Below are positions 1 through 11,325 of a stretch of 64,000 nt of DNA, one piece after another (the first letter of the stretch is position 1; every line of letters begins with the position of its first letter). A model generated the notes under the pieces. It made no database searches. It had not been told where the DNA came from and saw nothing but the letters and a program-made list of their open reading frames with translations. This stretch comes from Spiroplasma ixodetis Y32 (GTDB taxonomy: Bacteria; Bacillota_I; Bacilli_A; Mycoplasmatales; VBWQ01), in the NCBI RefSeq assembly GCF_030316605.1, contig NZ_CP127039.1:1116001-1180000 (forward strand), given 5' to 3'. The translations under genes were made by a program, and so were the position numbers.

Positions 1-50
1 CTCATTCAATTTCATTGTTTCCTCCACAAGTACATGTGGGGAGAAGTCCG
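1..50 (-). mobile_element. IS1595-type element (family A), 5' end, cut by window edge
   Basis: Reverse complement of the 5' end of the IS1595-type element seen complete at 21585-22460: terminal repeat, ribosome binding site and first codons of the transposase. The rest lies left of the window. It abuts an ISLre2 transposase fragment, so it probably inserted in or recombined with that gene. Confidence 0.9.
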
Positions 51-403
51 TTTTGAAATTTTAAACGTAAAGGTATAAAACATTCTATGCGCTTAATAGT
101 AACATATACAGATAATATTAATCATAAAGTAAAAAATAAAAGAGTAAAGGTAATTATAAGACCAACAAAAACAGTAATTGGAGTTAAAAAGACTGCTGAA
201 TTTGTTAAAGAACATTGTCAAAAATTTTATGAAAATATTGAACAAGCAAAAATTATTATTTGTGGTGATAGTGCAGGATGAATTAAAGATTTGGCAGATT
301 ATTTAGGTGCACATTTTGTTTTAGATAAATTCCATTTAATTAGAACATTATATCTTGGCATAATGGCTGGAAATAAAGGAAAATATTTAAAAGAATATAA
401 CAT
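51..403 (+). pseudogene. ISLre2/UPF0236-family transposase, internal fragment
   Basis: Open with TGA as Trp over the whole stretch, but with neither start nor stop. It matches the middle of the longer fragment at 22461-24778, including the GDSAGW and LDKFHLIR motifs typical of UPF0236/ISLre2 transposases. The left end is cut by an IS1595-type element and the right end by an IS3-type element at 404. Not functional. Confidence 0.8.
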
Positions 404-479
404 TGGATGGGTTACACTTTATTGGACACTAATTACGTAGACAAGTGAACAAATTAGTGAAAAGAAAGGAATTATAATT

Positions 480-758
480 ATGACCAATATTAACTCATAT
501 ACCGACGAATTTAAAAAGCAAATAGTAGCTTTATATCAAAGTGGTAAATCAATATCTTACCTTGTTAAAGAGTATAATGTTACAAGAGCAGTTACTTATA
601 AATGAATTAAGCAATTTACTAATTCAGGTAGTTTTAAAACTAAAGATAATCTTTCTGATTTAGAAAAACAATTAATTCAAGCAAATAAAGAATTAAAACA
701 GTTACGAATGGAAAATGATATTTTAAAGCAAGCAGCACTAATAATAGGCAGAAAATAG
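480..758 (+). CDS. IS3-family transposase OrfA (family D, copy 1)
   Basis: A 92-residue protein with an N-terminal helix-turn-helix (about residues 8-45) and a C-terminal leucine-rich coiled coil ending ALIIGRK, as in IS150-type OrfA, which binds the element ends. A good AAAGAAAGGA ribosome site precedes the ATG. OrfB overlaps in the -1 frame, so the active transposase would need programmed frameshifting near the AGAAAATAG at the end. All three copies in the window keep OrfA open. Confidence 0.85.
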
Positions 759-1283
759 AAATTATTGTTAAAAATAAATCTAAATATAAAATTCGCACAA
801 TGTGTCGTTTTTTAAAACTCTATAAATCAACATATTATTTTAATTTAAAGAAAAAAGAAAAAAATCAAAATAATATTTATGAACAAGCTGTTATTAGTGC
901 TTTTAAAGAAAATAAAGAAGTTTATGGAACAAGAAGATTAAAAGTCATACTAGCAAACCAAGAAATTTATTTATCACGCAGAAAAATTAAAGAAATTATG
1001 AATAAGCATAATTTAATATCAAAATACACTAAATTATCATTCAAAAATCATCATAATAAAGTCAATGATAGTCAAATAACCAATCTTGTTAATAGAAACT
1101 TTAATAATAGAATTAAAAATGAAGTTATTGTTAGTTATTTAACTTATGTTCAAGTTAATGGTAAATGAAACTATATTTGCTTATTAATTGACCTATTTAA
1201 CCGCGAAATTATTGGACATAGTGTTGGTGAGTTAAAAAAGATGCATTATTAGTACAGCAAGCATTTATGCAATCAAATCACTG

Positions 1284-2667
1284 GGCATTGGTTAGATACG
1301 TTTACTTTCTTGTCTTCAAATCTGTACAAATTGGTTTGGAGACATTTTTAATCGTAAAATCATTCTATCATTATTTCATCAGTTAATAAATTTTCTTAAT
1401 GCTTCTGTGAAATGTTTAATGCTATTAAACTTGTTACCAAACATAATTTTAAAATCTCTTTTGATTCAGCGATTTAAACATTCACTTACTTGGTTGCCTT
1501 TAAATCCTGATAAACTTTTTGAATGAATTAAAGTTTTACTTTTATTAAAACTATTTGTAACTATTTTACTAGTATTACCTGAACCTAAATCAGACTGGAT
1601 AAATGTTGCAAATATTTTATGTTCTTTACGACTTGCCTTTGTTACTTGATTAAGAACATTTAAAATGGTTATTGCATTTTCACTTTTATTAATTTTTCAA
1701 CCAACTATAGCATTACTATTCATATCTGTAGCAATTTCTAATAATAATTTAGTTTTTTTATTATTAATAATTAATTCTTTAAATCAAGTACCATCGATGC
1801 CAACTTTTTCAAGATAAGTATTACTGGTAAAATTACGTTTTAATAAATCTTGGAAATTTGATTTTAAGGAATTAGATTTCGCTCTACGCTGTTTTTTGGG
1901 TTTGGTTAATAGTTTGTGATATTATTATCTTCTAATAACCTCATAATGCTGTTTTTACTGCATTTAAGATTGGTGTTGTTTTTCTTTAATTCTAATCTCA
2001 CCTTTTCTAAACTAGTAATTTTAATTATTTTATCTTTGTTGCTAATAACAACAATTTTATTTAATTCTTTTAATAACTCATTATCAATTTTTGTTTGATA
2101 TTTCTTTTTACCGTTTTTTATTCATTTATAATATGCAACTTTACTGATAGGTAACAAACTAATTATGTCATTAATTCCATAATTTTTATTTCTATATTTA
2201 TCAACTATTAAAAAACATTTACTTTTCAATAATTTACTATTTAAAATATTTTGATTGTTTTTTAATTCTTTATCACAGAATTGTTTTTGTCTTAAAAATT
2301 CATTTTTTATTTTTTCTTTTAGTAGTGACTTTTTGAGTTTTTTATTTTCAAGTTTTAAATTTTTATCTTTGATATTCACTTTATCTATTTGATGATTTGT
2401 TTGAAAAGTATGAATAGTAATTAATTTATTATTTTTTTGATATTTTTTTACTCAATTATAAATTAATCATCTGGTTGATAATTGATATTTGGTTTTAATA
2501 TCAATGGTTTTTAATTTTTTAATCACTACATATTCATTTAAAACATCTAGTTTAATTTTTCTTGTATAAACTTTATATTTCATCTTTACTCCTTAACTAT
2601 TAATTATTTAAACTAATCATACTGTCTAGATTAAAAATTATAGGAGTAAACTTAACTAACTTATGCC
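1284..2667 (-). mobile_element. family B IS (1.38 kb, IS3-like), copy 1, nested in family D
   Basis: Ends GGCATTGGTTAG and CTAACTTATGCC form imperfect inverted repeats. The host element reads CTG on both sides (1281-1283, 2668-2670), a 3-bp target duplication that closes exactly to the intact family D sequence. This proves a younger insertion. Confidence 0.92.
1292..2583 (-). pseudogene. family B DDE transposase, frameshifted
   Basis: Homologous throughout to the intact 429-residue transposase at 23099-24388. A tandem TG duplication at 1915-1918 shifts the frame in the middle, before the catalytic core. Otherwise full length. Confidence 0.88.
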
Positions 2668-3009
2668 CTGTTTAAAAGATATTGAAATATTTCATAGTGA
2701 TCGCGGCAATGAATTTAACAATAAAATGATTGATAAACTTTTATTAGCATTCAATATTAATCGTTCTTTAAGCAAAAAAGGCTGTCCTTATGATAATGCT
2801 ATTGCTGAAGCAACTTTCAAAACTTTTAAGACAGAATTTATTAATGATAGAAATTTTACATCATTAATCCAATTAAAATTAGAATTATTTGATTACATCA
2901 ACTGATATAACAACATAAGAATTCACAGCACTCTAAACTACTTAACCCCCATCAAATACCAAGCACAAATGTCTACCAAAAAATAGTCCTAAAAAGTGTT
3001 GCCATTCCA

Positions 3010-3177
3010 ATTTTCAATTTCTTTCTTTTCAGTCTGTAATATATTATCTAACTTATCTAATCCTACTGCTCTAATATCATCAACAGTAAAATCTAATGCT
3101 TGTGATTGTTCATATTCTTTAACATTACTTAATTCACTCTTTAACGAATGAATATAATTTAAAGCACGACTATTATA
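3010..3177 (-). pseudogene. unidentified ORF fragment, probably phage
   Basis: Open on the minus strand with no start or stop; a charged, helical sequence including YIHSLKSELSN and a DFTVDDIRAVGLDKL segment. It lies downstream of the fragment at 5365-5550 once the two family B elements are removed, but the frames do not join cleanly. Family not recognised. Confidence 0.4.
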
Positions 3178-3978
3178 GGCATAAGTTAGTTAAGTTTACT
3201 CATATAATTTTTAATCTAGACAGTATGATTAGTTTAAATAATTAATAGTTAAGGAGTAAAGATGAAATATAAAGTTTATACAAGAAAAATTAAACTAGAT
3301 GTTTTAAATGAATATGTAGTGATTAAAAAATTAAAAACCATTGATATTAAAACCAAATATCAATTATCAACCAGATCATTAATTTATAATTGAGTAAAAA
3401 AATATCAAAAAAATAATAAATTAATTACTATTCATACTTTTCAAACAAATCATCAAATAGATAAAGTGAATATCAAAGATAAAAATTTAAAACTTGAAAA
3501 TAAAAAACTCAAAAAGTCACTACTAAAAGAAAAAATAAAAAATGAATTTTTAAGACAAAAACAATTCTGTGATAAAGAATTAAAAAACAATCAAAATATT
3601 TTAAATAGTAAATTATTGAAAAGTAAATGTTTTTTAATAGTTGATAAATATAGAAATAAAAATTATGGAATTAATGACATAATTAGTTTGTTACCTATCA
3701 GTAAAGTTGCATATTATAAATGAATAAAAAACGGTAAAAAGAAATATCAAACAAAAATTGATAATGAGTTATTAAAAGAATTAAATAAAATTGTTGTTAT
3801 TAGCAACAAAGATAAAATAATTAAAATTACTAGTTTAGAAAAGGTGAGATTAGAATTAAAGAAAAACAACACCAATCTTAAATGCAGTAAAAACAGCATT
3901 ATGAGGTTATTAGAAGATAATAATATCAAACTCTATTAACCAAACCCAAAAAACAGCGTAGAGCGAAATCTAATGCCT
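3178..3978 (+). mobile_element. family B IS, copy 2, 3'-truncated
   Basis: Starts with the family B left end and stops inside the transposase gene exactly where copy 3 begins. No continuation is found after copy 3, so the 3' part was lost, probably by recombination between the two direct copies. Confidence 0.88.
3262..3978 (+). pseudogene. family B transposase, truncated and frameshifted
   Basis: Same start context (AAGGAGTAAAG ATG) as the intact copy. A tandem CT duplication at 3931-3934 shifts the frame just before the truncation. The catalytic domain is missing. Confidence 0.85.
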
Positions 3979-5364
3979 GGCATAAGTTAGTTAAGTTTAC
4001 TCCTATAATTTTTAATCTAGACAGTATGATTAGTTTAAATAATTAATAGTTAAGGAGTAAAGATGAAATATAAAGTTTATACAAGAAAAATTAAACTAGA
4101 TGTTTTAAATGAATATGTAGTGATTAAAAAATTAAAAACCATTGATATTAAAACCAAATATCAATTATCAACCAGATCATTAATTTATAATTGAGTAAAA
4201 AAAATATCAAAAAAATAATAAATTAATTACTATTCATACTTTTCAAACAAATCATCAAATAGATAAAGTGAATATCAAAGATAAAAATTTAAAACTTGAA
4301 AATAAAAAACTCAAAAAGTCACTACTAAAAGAAAAAATAAAAAATGAATTTTTAAGACAAAAACAATTCTGTGATAAAGAATTAAAAAACAATCAAAATA
4401 TTTTAAATAGTAAATTATTGAAAAGTAAATGTTTTTTAATAGTTGATAAATATAGAAATAAAAATTATGGAATTAATGACATAATTAGTTTGTTACCTAT
4501 CAGTAAAGTTGCATATTATAAATGAATAAAAAATGGTAAAAAGAAATATCAAACAAAAATTGATAATGAGTTATTAAAAGAATTAAATAAAATTGTTGTT
4601 ATTAGCAACAAAGATAAAATAATTAAAATTACTAGTTTAGAAAAGGTGAGATTAGAATTAAAGAAAAACAACACCAATCTTAAATGCAGTAAAAACAGCA
4701 TTATGAGGTAGGTTATTAGAAGATAATAATATCAAACTATTAACCAAACCCAAAAAACAGCGTAGAGCGAAATCTAATGCCTTAAAATCAAATTTCCAAG
4801 ATTTATTAAAACGTAATTTTACCAGTAATACTTATCTTGAAAAAGTTGGCATCGATGGTACTTGATTTAAAGAATTAATTATTAATATAAAAAAACTAAA
4901 TTATTATTAGAAATTGCTACAGATATGAATAGTAATGCTATAGTTGGTTGAAAAATTAATAAAAGTGAAAATGCAATAACCATTTTAAATGTTCTTAATC
5001 AAGTAACAAAGGCAAGTCGTAAAGAACATAAAATATTTGCAACATTTATCCAGTCTGATTTAGGTTCAGGTAATACTAGTAAAATAGTTACAAATAGTTT
5101 TAATAAAAGTAAAACTTTAATTCATTCAAAAAGTTTATCAGGATTTAAAGGCAACCAAGTAAGTGAATGTTTAAATCGCTGAATCAAAAGAGATTTTAAA
5201 ATTATGTTTGGTAACAAGTTTAATAGCATTAAACATTTCACAGAAGCATTAAGAAAATTTATTAACTGATGAAATAATGATAGAATGATTTTACGATTAA
5301 AAATGTCTCCAAACCAATTTGTACAGATTTGAAGACAAGAAAGTAAACTTATCTAACCAATGCC
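3979..5364 (+). mobile_element. family B IS, copy 3, complete ends
   Basis: Both ends are present. It is abutted on the left by truncated copy 2, and no target duplication is visible. Several small indels make it 4 bp longer than the intact copy. Confidence 0.88.
4063..5356 (+). pseudogene. family B transposase, multiple frameshifts
   Basis: Compared with 23099-24388 it has an extra A in the A-run near 4200, a tandem AGGT duplication at 4706-4713 and a one-base loss near 4890. The C-terminal motifs are recognisable in shifted frames only. Confidence 0.85.
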
Positions 5365-5550
5365 ATATTCTTTGTAAATAAGACCTAGGAAATCATAAAC
5401 TAAAAGTCATAGTTTCACCACTATAACTAGGTGGCAAACCACCACGTTTAATTATTTTCTTAGTTTGTCTTTTAGATAAGACAACTTTATTATAGTCATC
5501 AACATTAGTATAAATATTCAATTTAAACTTAACTAAAAAAAATATAAAAA
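5365..5550 (-). pseudogene. unidentified ORF fragment, probably phage
   Basis: Minus-strand ORF with RGGLPPSYSGETMTF and a TGA-encoded Trp near the end. It runs into the family B element at 5364 and hits TAA if joined to the other side. No start codon with a ribosome site is visible. Possibly the upstream part of the gene whose remnant is at 3010-3177. Confidence 0.35.
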
Positions 5551-5592
5551 GTAATCATTACCATTTCCGACCAGAAAAATAATAATGATTAC
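5551..5592. repeat. hairpin with 10-bp inverted arms
   Basis: GTAATCATTA and TAATGATTAC are perfect inverted arms around a 22-nt loop that contains the only GC-rich stretch nearby (CCATTTCCGACCAG). It lies just upstream of the minus-strand ORF fragment, so it may be an operator, a terminator or a phage replication signal. Positions 5593-5648 hold nothing else visible. Confidence 0.4.
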
Positions 5593-5648
5593 TATAATAA
5601 AAGTATAACAAAAACACAAAAAAATACAAATATAGTATATATATTACT

Positions 5649-6806
5649 TGTAGATTAGACACACTTTTTGGACTAATAAAAGTTTTTATAACTTTATATT
5701 ATTAGTTGAGGTGTAGTTTAAAATGAAATATTTAATTAATAGTGCTGATTTTACTAAATTTGATTATAAATTTAACAAGTTTGTTGAAAAGTATAAAAAT
5801 GATAAAAATATTAATAAATTTAATATTTATTATCGTAAATTTAGAAAATTTTGTTTTATTTTTAAAAATAAAAATTCTTGTAAAGAAATAATTTCTCAAT
5901 TACATATGCCAAAGCAAACTTTTTATTATTGAGCTAAACGTTTTTATGATATTTTCTACAAAAATAAACCTTTTGAAGAATTATTATTTAAATCAACAAA
6001 ACCTAAAAATATTAAATATTTGTATAATTTGGAATTATCAGAAAAATTTATAAATTATTTTGTTCAGTATAAAGAAGAGTTTGGTATAGGTGCTTTTCAA
6101 TTTTGTTATTTAATAAGACATATTGATGATATTAGGTTTAATTTTTTGCCAAAACCTTCGGTTAAAACTATATATCGTTGATTAAAACGTTTTGGTTTTT
6201 ATTCACAAAAAACTATTAAGAAAAAACATTTGAGATATGAAGTAAAAGAAACTGGATTATTGCAGACTGATATTAAAGTAGTATCATATTATATAACAGG
6301 AAGTAAAAGATGATATATTATTGATTTTATTGATGAAAAAACTCGAATTACTTATTGTTATCCATCTGAACAAGCACAAACCAGAGATATTGTAAATGCT
6401 ACTAAAAATGCTTTAAATTTTTATGAAAAATTGGGAATTAAAATTAAAAGAATTAGAACTGATAATGGTAGTCAATATGTTAATACATCTTGTGGAAAAC
6501 CACAAAGGAATCGTTGATTTACAAATTTTTGTAATAAAAAAGGTATAGTTCATGAAACTACACCGTTTAGATCACCACAGAGTAATGGTAAGATTGAAAG
6601 ATTTCATAGAAATTGAAGTAATTTATTTGAAATAAAACCATATTTAAATAGTGATTTTAGTTTATTTCAAAAATTAGTTAATTCTTTTCAAGAATATTAT
6701 AACAATTCTAAACCACATAAATCATTAGGGTTAATGACTCCTATGGATTATTTTGATAAACTTTTATTAGATGGAAAATAGTCCAAAATGTCTGTACTAC
6801 CTTACA
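5649..6806 (+). mobile_element. family C IS (1.16 kb, rve-type DDE), copy 1
   Basis: Ends TGTAGATTAGACACAC and, as reverse complement, TGTAAGGTAGTACAGAC. Same 1158-bp length as copies 2 and 3. No target duplication, so at least one flank was rearranged after insertion. Confidence 0.88.
5723..6781 (+). CDS. family C DDE transposase (rve fold)
   Basis: 352 residues: an N-terminal helix-turn-helix (around residues 45-75, IISQLHMPKQTFYYW), then an RNase H-like integrase core with QTDIK, RTDNGSQY and SPQSNGKIERFH as the three DDE blocks, and the C-terminal KPHKSLG.MTP motif. The core is that of IS3/IS481-like enzymes; the long target repeat at other copies is more like IS1202-type elements, so the family is left open. 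Here SDY is SYY in the segment after the first Asp. Preceded by GAGGTGTAG. Confidence 0.82.
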
Positions 6807-7338
6807 TTGATTTTTAGATTATTAATACTACTATTATTAGTTTTATTCATTCCAGAAATTCTGGGTTCGAAAATCAATTGTGAAATTTTAAAAAGAAATT
6901 GAGGCATTCGATTCAATATTTATTTAATTTGCGCTAAGCAAATTAATATTTTAATTGAACCGGCACCGCTCAATTTTTTTACAAGTTTTAAATTTATTTT
7001 CTCGCCCAAAAAATTTTTCAAAAAATTAAAACCAACACTTGCCTCACTTGATAGTGGCAAGGTTGGTTAAATAAAGAATAATAGTAGGTTCCCCCAACGG
7101 GTTTATATACACTAGTTTCCAATTCGCTCCCACCCCAAGAATTACCATTACTGGTTAGTATATTTTATTAGGCATCATCCACTTCTTATTTATTCATGCA
7201 CGTCCACATGCTAGCTACTATTTTTAACAACTGTGTTGTAGTTCACTTTTTTAGTTCCTTAACACGTGTTGATAATAGTGCTAAAGAAAGTTATTAAAAA
7301 TTTTAAAATTTTACAATTACAAAAAAAGACAAGAATTT
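6807..7338 (+). repeat. structured non-coding repeat R, copy 1
   Basis: About 0.5 kb without an ORF, matching 14175-14690 (inverted) and 32916-33347. It contains short palindromes (AATTTGC...GCAAATT) and a long hairpin around 7045-7075, with arms ACCAAC and GTTGGT, that reads as a T-tailed terminator on the minus strand. Its outer end is the AAAAGACAAGA terminator arm, split here by family B copy 4. Probably a phage intergenic or regulatory region. Confidence 0.6.
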
Positions 7339-8719
7339 GGCATAAGTTAGTTAAGTTTACTCCTATAATTTTTAATCTAGACAGTATGATTAGTTTAAAT
7401 AATTAATAGTTAAGGAGTAAAGATGAAATATAAAGTTTATACAAGAAAAATTAAACTAGATGTTTTAAATGAATATGTAGTGATTAAAAAATTAAAAACC
7501 ATTGATATTAAAACCAAATATCAATTATCAACCAGATCATTAATTTATAATTGAGTAAAAAAATATCAAAAAAATAATAAATTAATTACTATTCATACTT
7601 TTCAAACAAATCATCAAATAGATAAAGTGAATATCAAAGATAAAAATTTAAAACTTGAAAATAAAAAACTCAAAAAGTCACTACTAAAAGAACAAATAAA
7701 AAATGAATTTTTAAGACAAAAACAATTCTGTGATAAAGAATTAAAAAACAATCAAAATATTTTAAATAGTAAATTATTGAAAAGTAAATGTTTTTTAATA
7801 GTTGATAAATATAGAAATAAAAATTATGGAATTAATGACATAATTAGTTTGTTACCTATCAGTAAAGTTGCATATTATAAATGAATAAAAAACGGTAAAA
7901 AGAAATATCAAACAAAAATTGATAATGAGTTATTAAAAGAATTAAATAAAATTGTTGTTATTAGCAACAAAGATAAAATAATTAAAATTACTAGTTTAGA
8001 AAAGGTGAGATTAGAATTAAAGAAAAACAACACCAATCTTAAATGCAGTAAAAACAGCATTATGAGGTTATTAGAAGATAATAATATCAAACTATTAACC
8101 AAACCCAAAAAACAGCGTAGAGCGAAATCTAATGCCTTAAAATCAAATTTCCAAGATTTATTAAAACGTAATTTTACCAGTAATACTTATCTTGAAAAAG
8201 TTGACATCGATGGTACTTGATTTAAAGAATTAATTATTAATAATAAAAAACTAAATTATTATTAGAAATTGCTACAGATATGAATAGTAATGCTATAGTT
8301 GGTTGAAAAATTAATAAAAGTGAAAATGCAATAACCATTTTAAATGTTCTTAATCAAGTAACAAAGGCAAGTCGTAAAGAACATAAAATATTTGCAACAT
8401 TTATCCAGTCTGATTTAGGTTCAGGTAATACTAGTAAAATAGTTACAAATAGTTTTAATAAAAGTAAAACTTTAATTCATTCAAAAAGTTTATCAGGATT
8501 TAAAGGCAACCAAGTAAGTGAATGTTTAAATCGATGAATCAAAAGAGATTTTAAAATTATGTTTGGTAACAAGTTTAATAGCATTAAACATTTCACAGAA
8601 GCATTAAGAAAATTTATTAACTGATGAAATAATGATAGAATGATTTTACGATTAAAAATGTCTCCAAACCAATTTGTACAGATTTGAAGACAAGAAAGTA
8701 AACTTATCTAACCAATGCC
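7339..8719 (+). mobile_element. family B IS, copy 4
   Basis: Complete ends, flanked by TTT on both sides (3-bp target duplication). It inserted into the loop of a terminator hairpin: joining the flanks gives AAGACAAGAATTTTTATTCTC, the equivalent of the intact hairpin at 14144-14174. Confidence 0.88.
7423..8711 (+). pseudogene. family B transposase, one-base frameshift
   Basis: Full length except for one A missing from the A-run near 8245 (six instead of seven), which shifts the frame shortly after the first catalytic block. That block also has Gly changed to Asp (DIDGTW). Confidence 0.87.
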
Positions 8720-8872
8720 TTTTTATTCTCGTCTTTTGTCATTTATTTTTAATTTAAGGGTTTAAAAAAGTAAAGATTTATTTTTGAAAATTACTAGTTA
8801 TCGGCATCTTCGCCACGCTCCCAATAATTTGCTTAAAACTTAAACAATAGGTCAAAAACTTATATTTTTTAA
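8720..8872 (+). repeat. non-coding phage-type repeat, about 75 bp core
   Basis: Positions about 8750-8824 recur at 17527-17602 with few differences (a core including TTTTTGAAAATTACTAGTTA and CCACGCTCCCAA). No ORF is supported. The first bases are the second arm of the terminator split by the preceding IS. Confidence 0.5.
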
Positions 8873-9813
8873 CGGACTTCTCCCCACATGTACTTGTGGA
8901 GAAAACAATGAAATTGAATGAGTTCAACAATGCTTTTCAAACAGAACAGGATTGTTTAAAATATATAGCAAGTTTGAAGAAAAACAAATGTATCATGTGT
9001 TCTTGAACAAGTTTGAATACTTCTAATTTAAGAAGAATAAGATGTTTGAAATGTCATCAAACATTTAGTATTCTTCATGGCACCATTTTTTACAAGTCAC
9101 AAACACCTTTGAGATTTTGATTTTATCTCATCTTTAGATGAATAAACACCAAACATGGAATTACATCAACTGATGTTGCAAAAGAATTGGGTGTGACTTT
9201 GAAAACTGCTTGAAGAATGGGTCATGAAGTCAGAAATCGTATTGCCAAACAAGAACATCAATTTATTGTTGAGGGCATAGTGCAAATGGATGAAATGTAT
9301 CTTTCACATATGGGTTTTAAAAAACAAGGAAGATCTTTGATAAATAAAACATTAATTGTTGGGATTTATGAAAAAACAACCAATAATTTAATTGTGAAAA
9401 TAATCAAAAACGCAAAAAGTAAAAATCTTTTGCAGTTTGCAAGAAACCATATTTCTTCAAAGTGTGATGTACATACTGATTCTTGAAAAGGATATCGTGA
9501 TTTCAAATCACTTTTCCCTAATCACAAAACAGTTAACCATCAAGATGGTTATGTTTCAAAAATTGGCGTAAATACCAATCAAATTGAATCAGTATGAAAA
9601 CATATACGAAGAACATTTAAAACACATATCAAAGTTGCAAAACATCATGTTCATTTATATGCCAAAGAAGCTGCATATAAATTCAACAAGATACCTACTT
9701 TTGAAACTGTAATGCTATGTTTCATTTAAAAATGTGGGGAGAAGTCCGTAGATAGGCTTTTCTCAACATTTATGTGATAAAATTTAAAAATAGTACATAA
9801 AGGGAGAAAAGCC
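8873..9813 (+). mobile_element. IS1595-type element (family A), copy 1
   Basis: Left end CGGACTTCTCCCCACATGTAC; the right end is a hairpin ending GGGAGAAAAGCC. The reverse complement of the right end (GGCTTTTCTCCC.TTATGTAC) pairs with the left end as an imperfect terminal repeat. Flanks TTTTTTAA and TTTTTTTA resemble an 8-bp duplication with one mismatch. Confidence 0.9.
8908..9729 (+). CDS. IS1595-family transposase, intact
   Basis: 273 residues. An N-terminal zinc ribbon (CIMC about residue 29, CLKC about residue 50) is followed by an HTH region and a DDE core with MDEMYLSHMG, HTDSWKGYRD and NQIESVWKHIRR, as in ISXO2-like transposases. In this copy the usual GGAGGAAACA ribosome site reads GGAGAAAACA. 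Ends LCFI. Confidence 0.9.
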
Positions 9814-9844
9814 TTTTTTTATTTATAAAAATATTATACTTAAT

Positions 9845-11002
9845 TGTAAGGTAGTACAGACATTTTGGACTATTTTCCATCTAATAAAAGTTTATCAAAA
9901 TAATCCATAGGAGTCATTAACCCTAATGATTTATGTGGTTTAGAATTGTTATAATATTCTTGAAAAGAATTAACTAATTTTTGAAATAAACTAAAATCAC
10001 TATTTAAATATGGTTTTATTTCAAAAAAATTACTTCAATTTCTATGAAATCTTTCAATCTTACCATTACTCTGTGGTGATCTAAACGGTGTAGTTTCATG
10101 AACTATACCTTTTTTATTACAAAAATTTGTAAATCAACGATTCCTTTGTGGTTTTCCACAAGATGTATTAACATATTGACTACCATTATCAGTTCTAATT
10201 CTTTTAATTTTAATTCCCAATTTTTCATAAAAATTTAAAGCATTTTTAGTAGCATTTACAATATCTCTGGTTTGTGCTTGTTCAGATGGATAACAATAAG
10301 TAATTCGAGTTTTTTCATCAATAAAATCAATAATATATCATCTTTTACTTCCTGTTATATAATCTGATACTACTTTAATATCAGTCTGCAATAATCCCGT
10401 TTCTTTTACTTCATATCTCAAATGTTTTTTCTTAATAGTTTTTTGTGAATAAAAACCAAAACGTTTTAATCAACGATATATAGTTTTAACCGAAGGTTTT
10501 GGCAAAAAATTAAACCTAATATCATCAATATGTCTTATTAAATAACAAAATTGAAAAGCACCTATACCAAACTCTTCTTTATACTGAACAAAATAATTTA
10601 TAAATTTTTCTGATAATTCCAAATTATACAAATATTTAATATTTTTAGGTTTTGTGGATTTAAATAATAATTCTTCAAAAGGTTTATTTTTGTAAAAAAT
10701 ATCATAAAAACGTTTAGCTCAATAATAAAAAGTTTGCTTTGGCATATGTAATTGAGAAATTATTTCTTTACAAGAATTTTTATTTTTAAAAATAAAACAA
10801 AATTTTCTAAATTTACGATAATAAATATTAACTTTATTAATATTTTTATCATTTTTATACTTTTCTACAAACTTGTTAAATTTATAATCAAATTTAGTAA
10901 AATCAGCACTATTAATTAAATATTTCATTTTAAACTACACCTCAACTAATAATATAAAGTTATAAAAACTTTTATTAGTCCAAAAAGTGTGTCTAATCTA
11001 CA
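9845..11002 (-). mobile_element. family C IS, copy 2
   Basis: Complete 1158-bp element. The 16 bases outside each end (AAATATTATACTTAAT left, AAATATTATACTTTAT right) agree except at two adjacent positions, consistent with a long target duplication like the perfect one around copy 3. Confidence 0.9.
9870..10928 (-). CDS. family C DDE transposase, intact
   Basis: Same 352-residue enzyme as 5723-6781, with SDY rather than SYY after the first catalytic block, the state shared by the copies at 25.0 and 61.1 kb. No frameshift. Start chosen at the ATG after GAGGTGTAG. Confidence 0.87.
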
Positions 11003-11063
11003 AAATATTATACTTTATTATTTTGATTTTTTTCAGATATTACTTTATAACAATAAATACTAA

Positions 11064-11136
11064 TATAATTTTAATTTTTAATTAAAATCTTAAATATTTT
11101 TAATATATTTTGATTATATTAAAAATTAAAATTATA
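11064..11136. repeat. 19-bp perfect inverted repeat
   Basis: TATAATTTTAATTTTTAAT at 11064-11082 is matched by its reverse complement at 11118-11136, with a 35-bp AT-only loop. It lies in the 323-bp non-coding region before the lipoprotein gene; possibly a terminator of an upstream unit now separated by the IS. Confidence 0.45.
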
Positions 11137-11220
11137 AGTGTTTTTTATTTAATTTTACTATTAATAATTTACAAATACACTCTTAAAGGTGTAAAAAACC
11201 ATAAAATTTTTTTTATGTAT

Positions 11221-11226
11221 TATAAT
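11221..11226 (+). promoter_or_regulatory. -10 box for lipoprotein gene
   Basis: Consensus TATAAT about 100 bp upstream of the start codon; no good -35 hexamer at standard spacing. The leader contains a GAGGAGGTTAAGAG ribosome site directly before the gene. Confidence 0.4.
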
Positions 11227-11325
11227 AGTGTTAGTGAGTTATTTAAAATAATATGTTTTACATAAGACTATTGAAGATAATTTCTCACATCTATTCTAGA
11301 TTTAACTGAGGAGGTTAAGAGAAAA

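Larger units (their letters stand above)
800..2986 (+). pseudogene. IS3-family transposase OrfB (family D, copy 1), frameshifted and interrupted
   Basis: The N-terminal part (HTH_21-like, then VSYLTYVQVNGKW with the first catalytic Asp region altered relative to VSDLTY in the copy at 36.9 kb) is separated by a nested IS from the C-terminal part with HSDRGNEF and the DDE glutamate in NAIAEATF. A 2-bp insertion near 1226 adds a frameshift before the nested IS. The reading frame also extends upstream into orfA. Inactive. Confidence 0.85.
404..3009 (+). mobile_element. IS3/IS150-type element (family D), copy 1, split by a nested IS
   Basis: Imperfect terminal inverted repeats: TGGATGGGTTACAC at the left, and TGGAATGGCAACAC as the reverse complement of the right end. 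It has two overlapping ORFs in the IS3 arrangement. A family B element sits inside orfB at 1284-2667. Without it the element is about 1.22 kb, like the copies at 36456 and 59336. Confidence 0.88.

Noticed and set aside
750..800. Programmed frameshift making OrfAB in family D as an active system
   Set aside because: The layout is typical of IS3, but all three orfB copies are broken, so no functional product can come from this window.
1916..2098. Repeated hydrophobic 60-66 residue ORF seen opposite every family B element
   Set aside because: It is the reverse strand of the transposase gene and appears only as often as the IS does.
6850..7000. tRNA or tmRNA in repeat R (GGGTTCGAAAA looks like a T-loop)
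   Set aside because: No acceptor stem, anticodon arm or CCA context could be built around it. No tRNA or rRNA gene is visible in the window.
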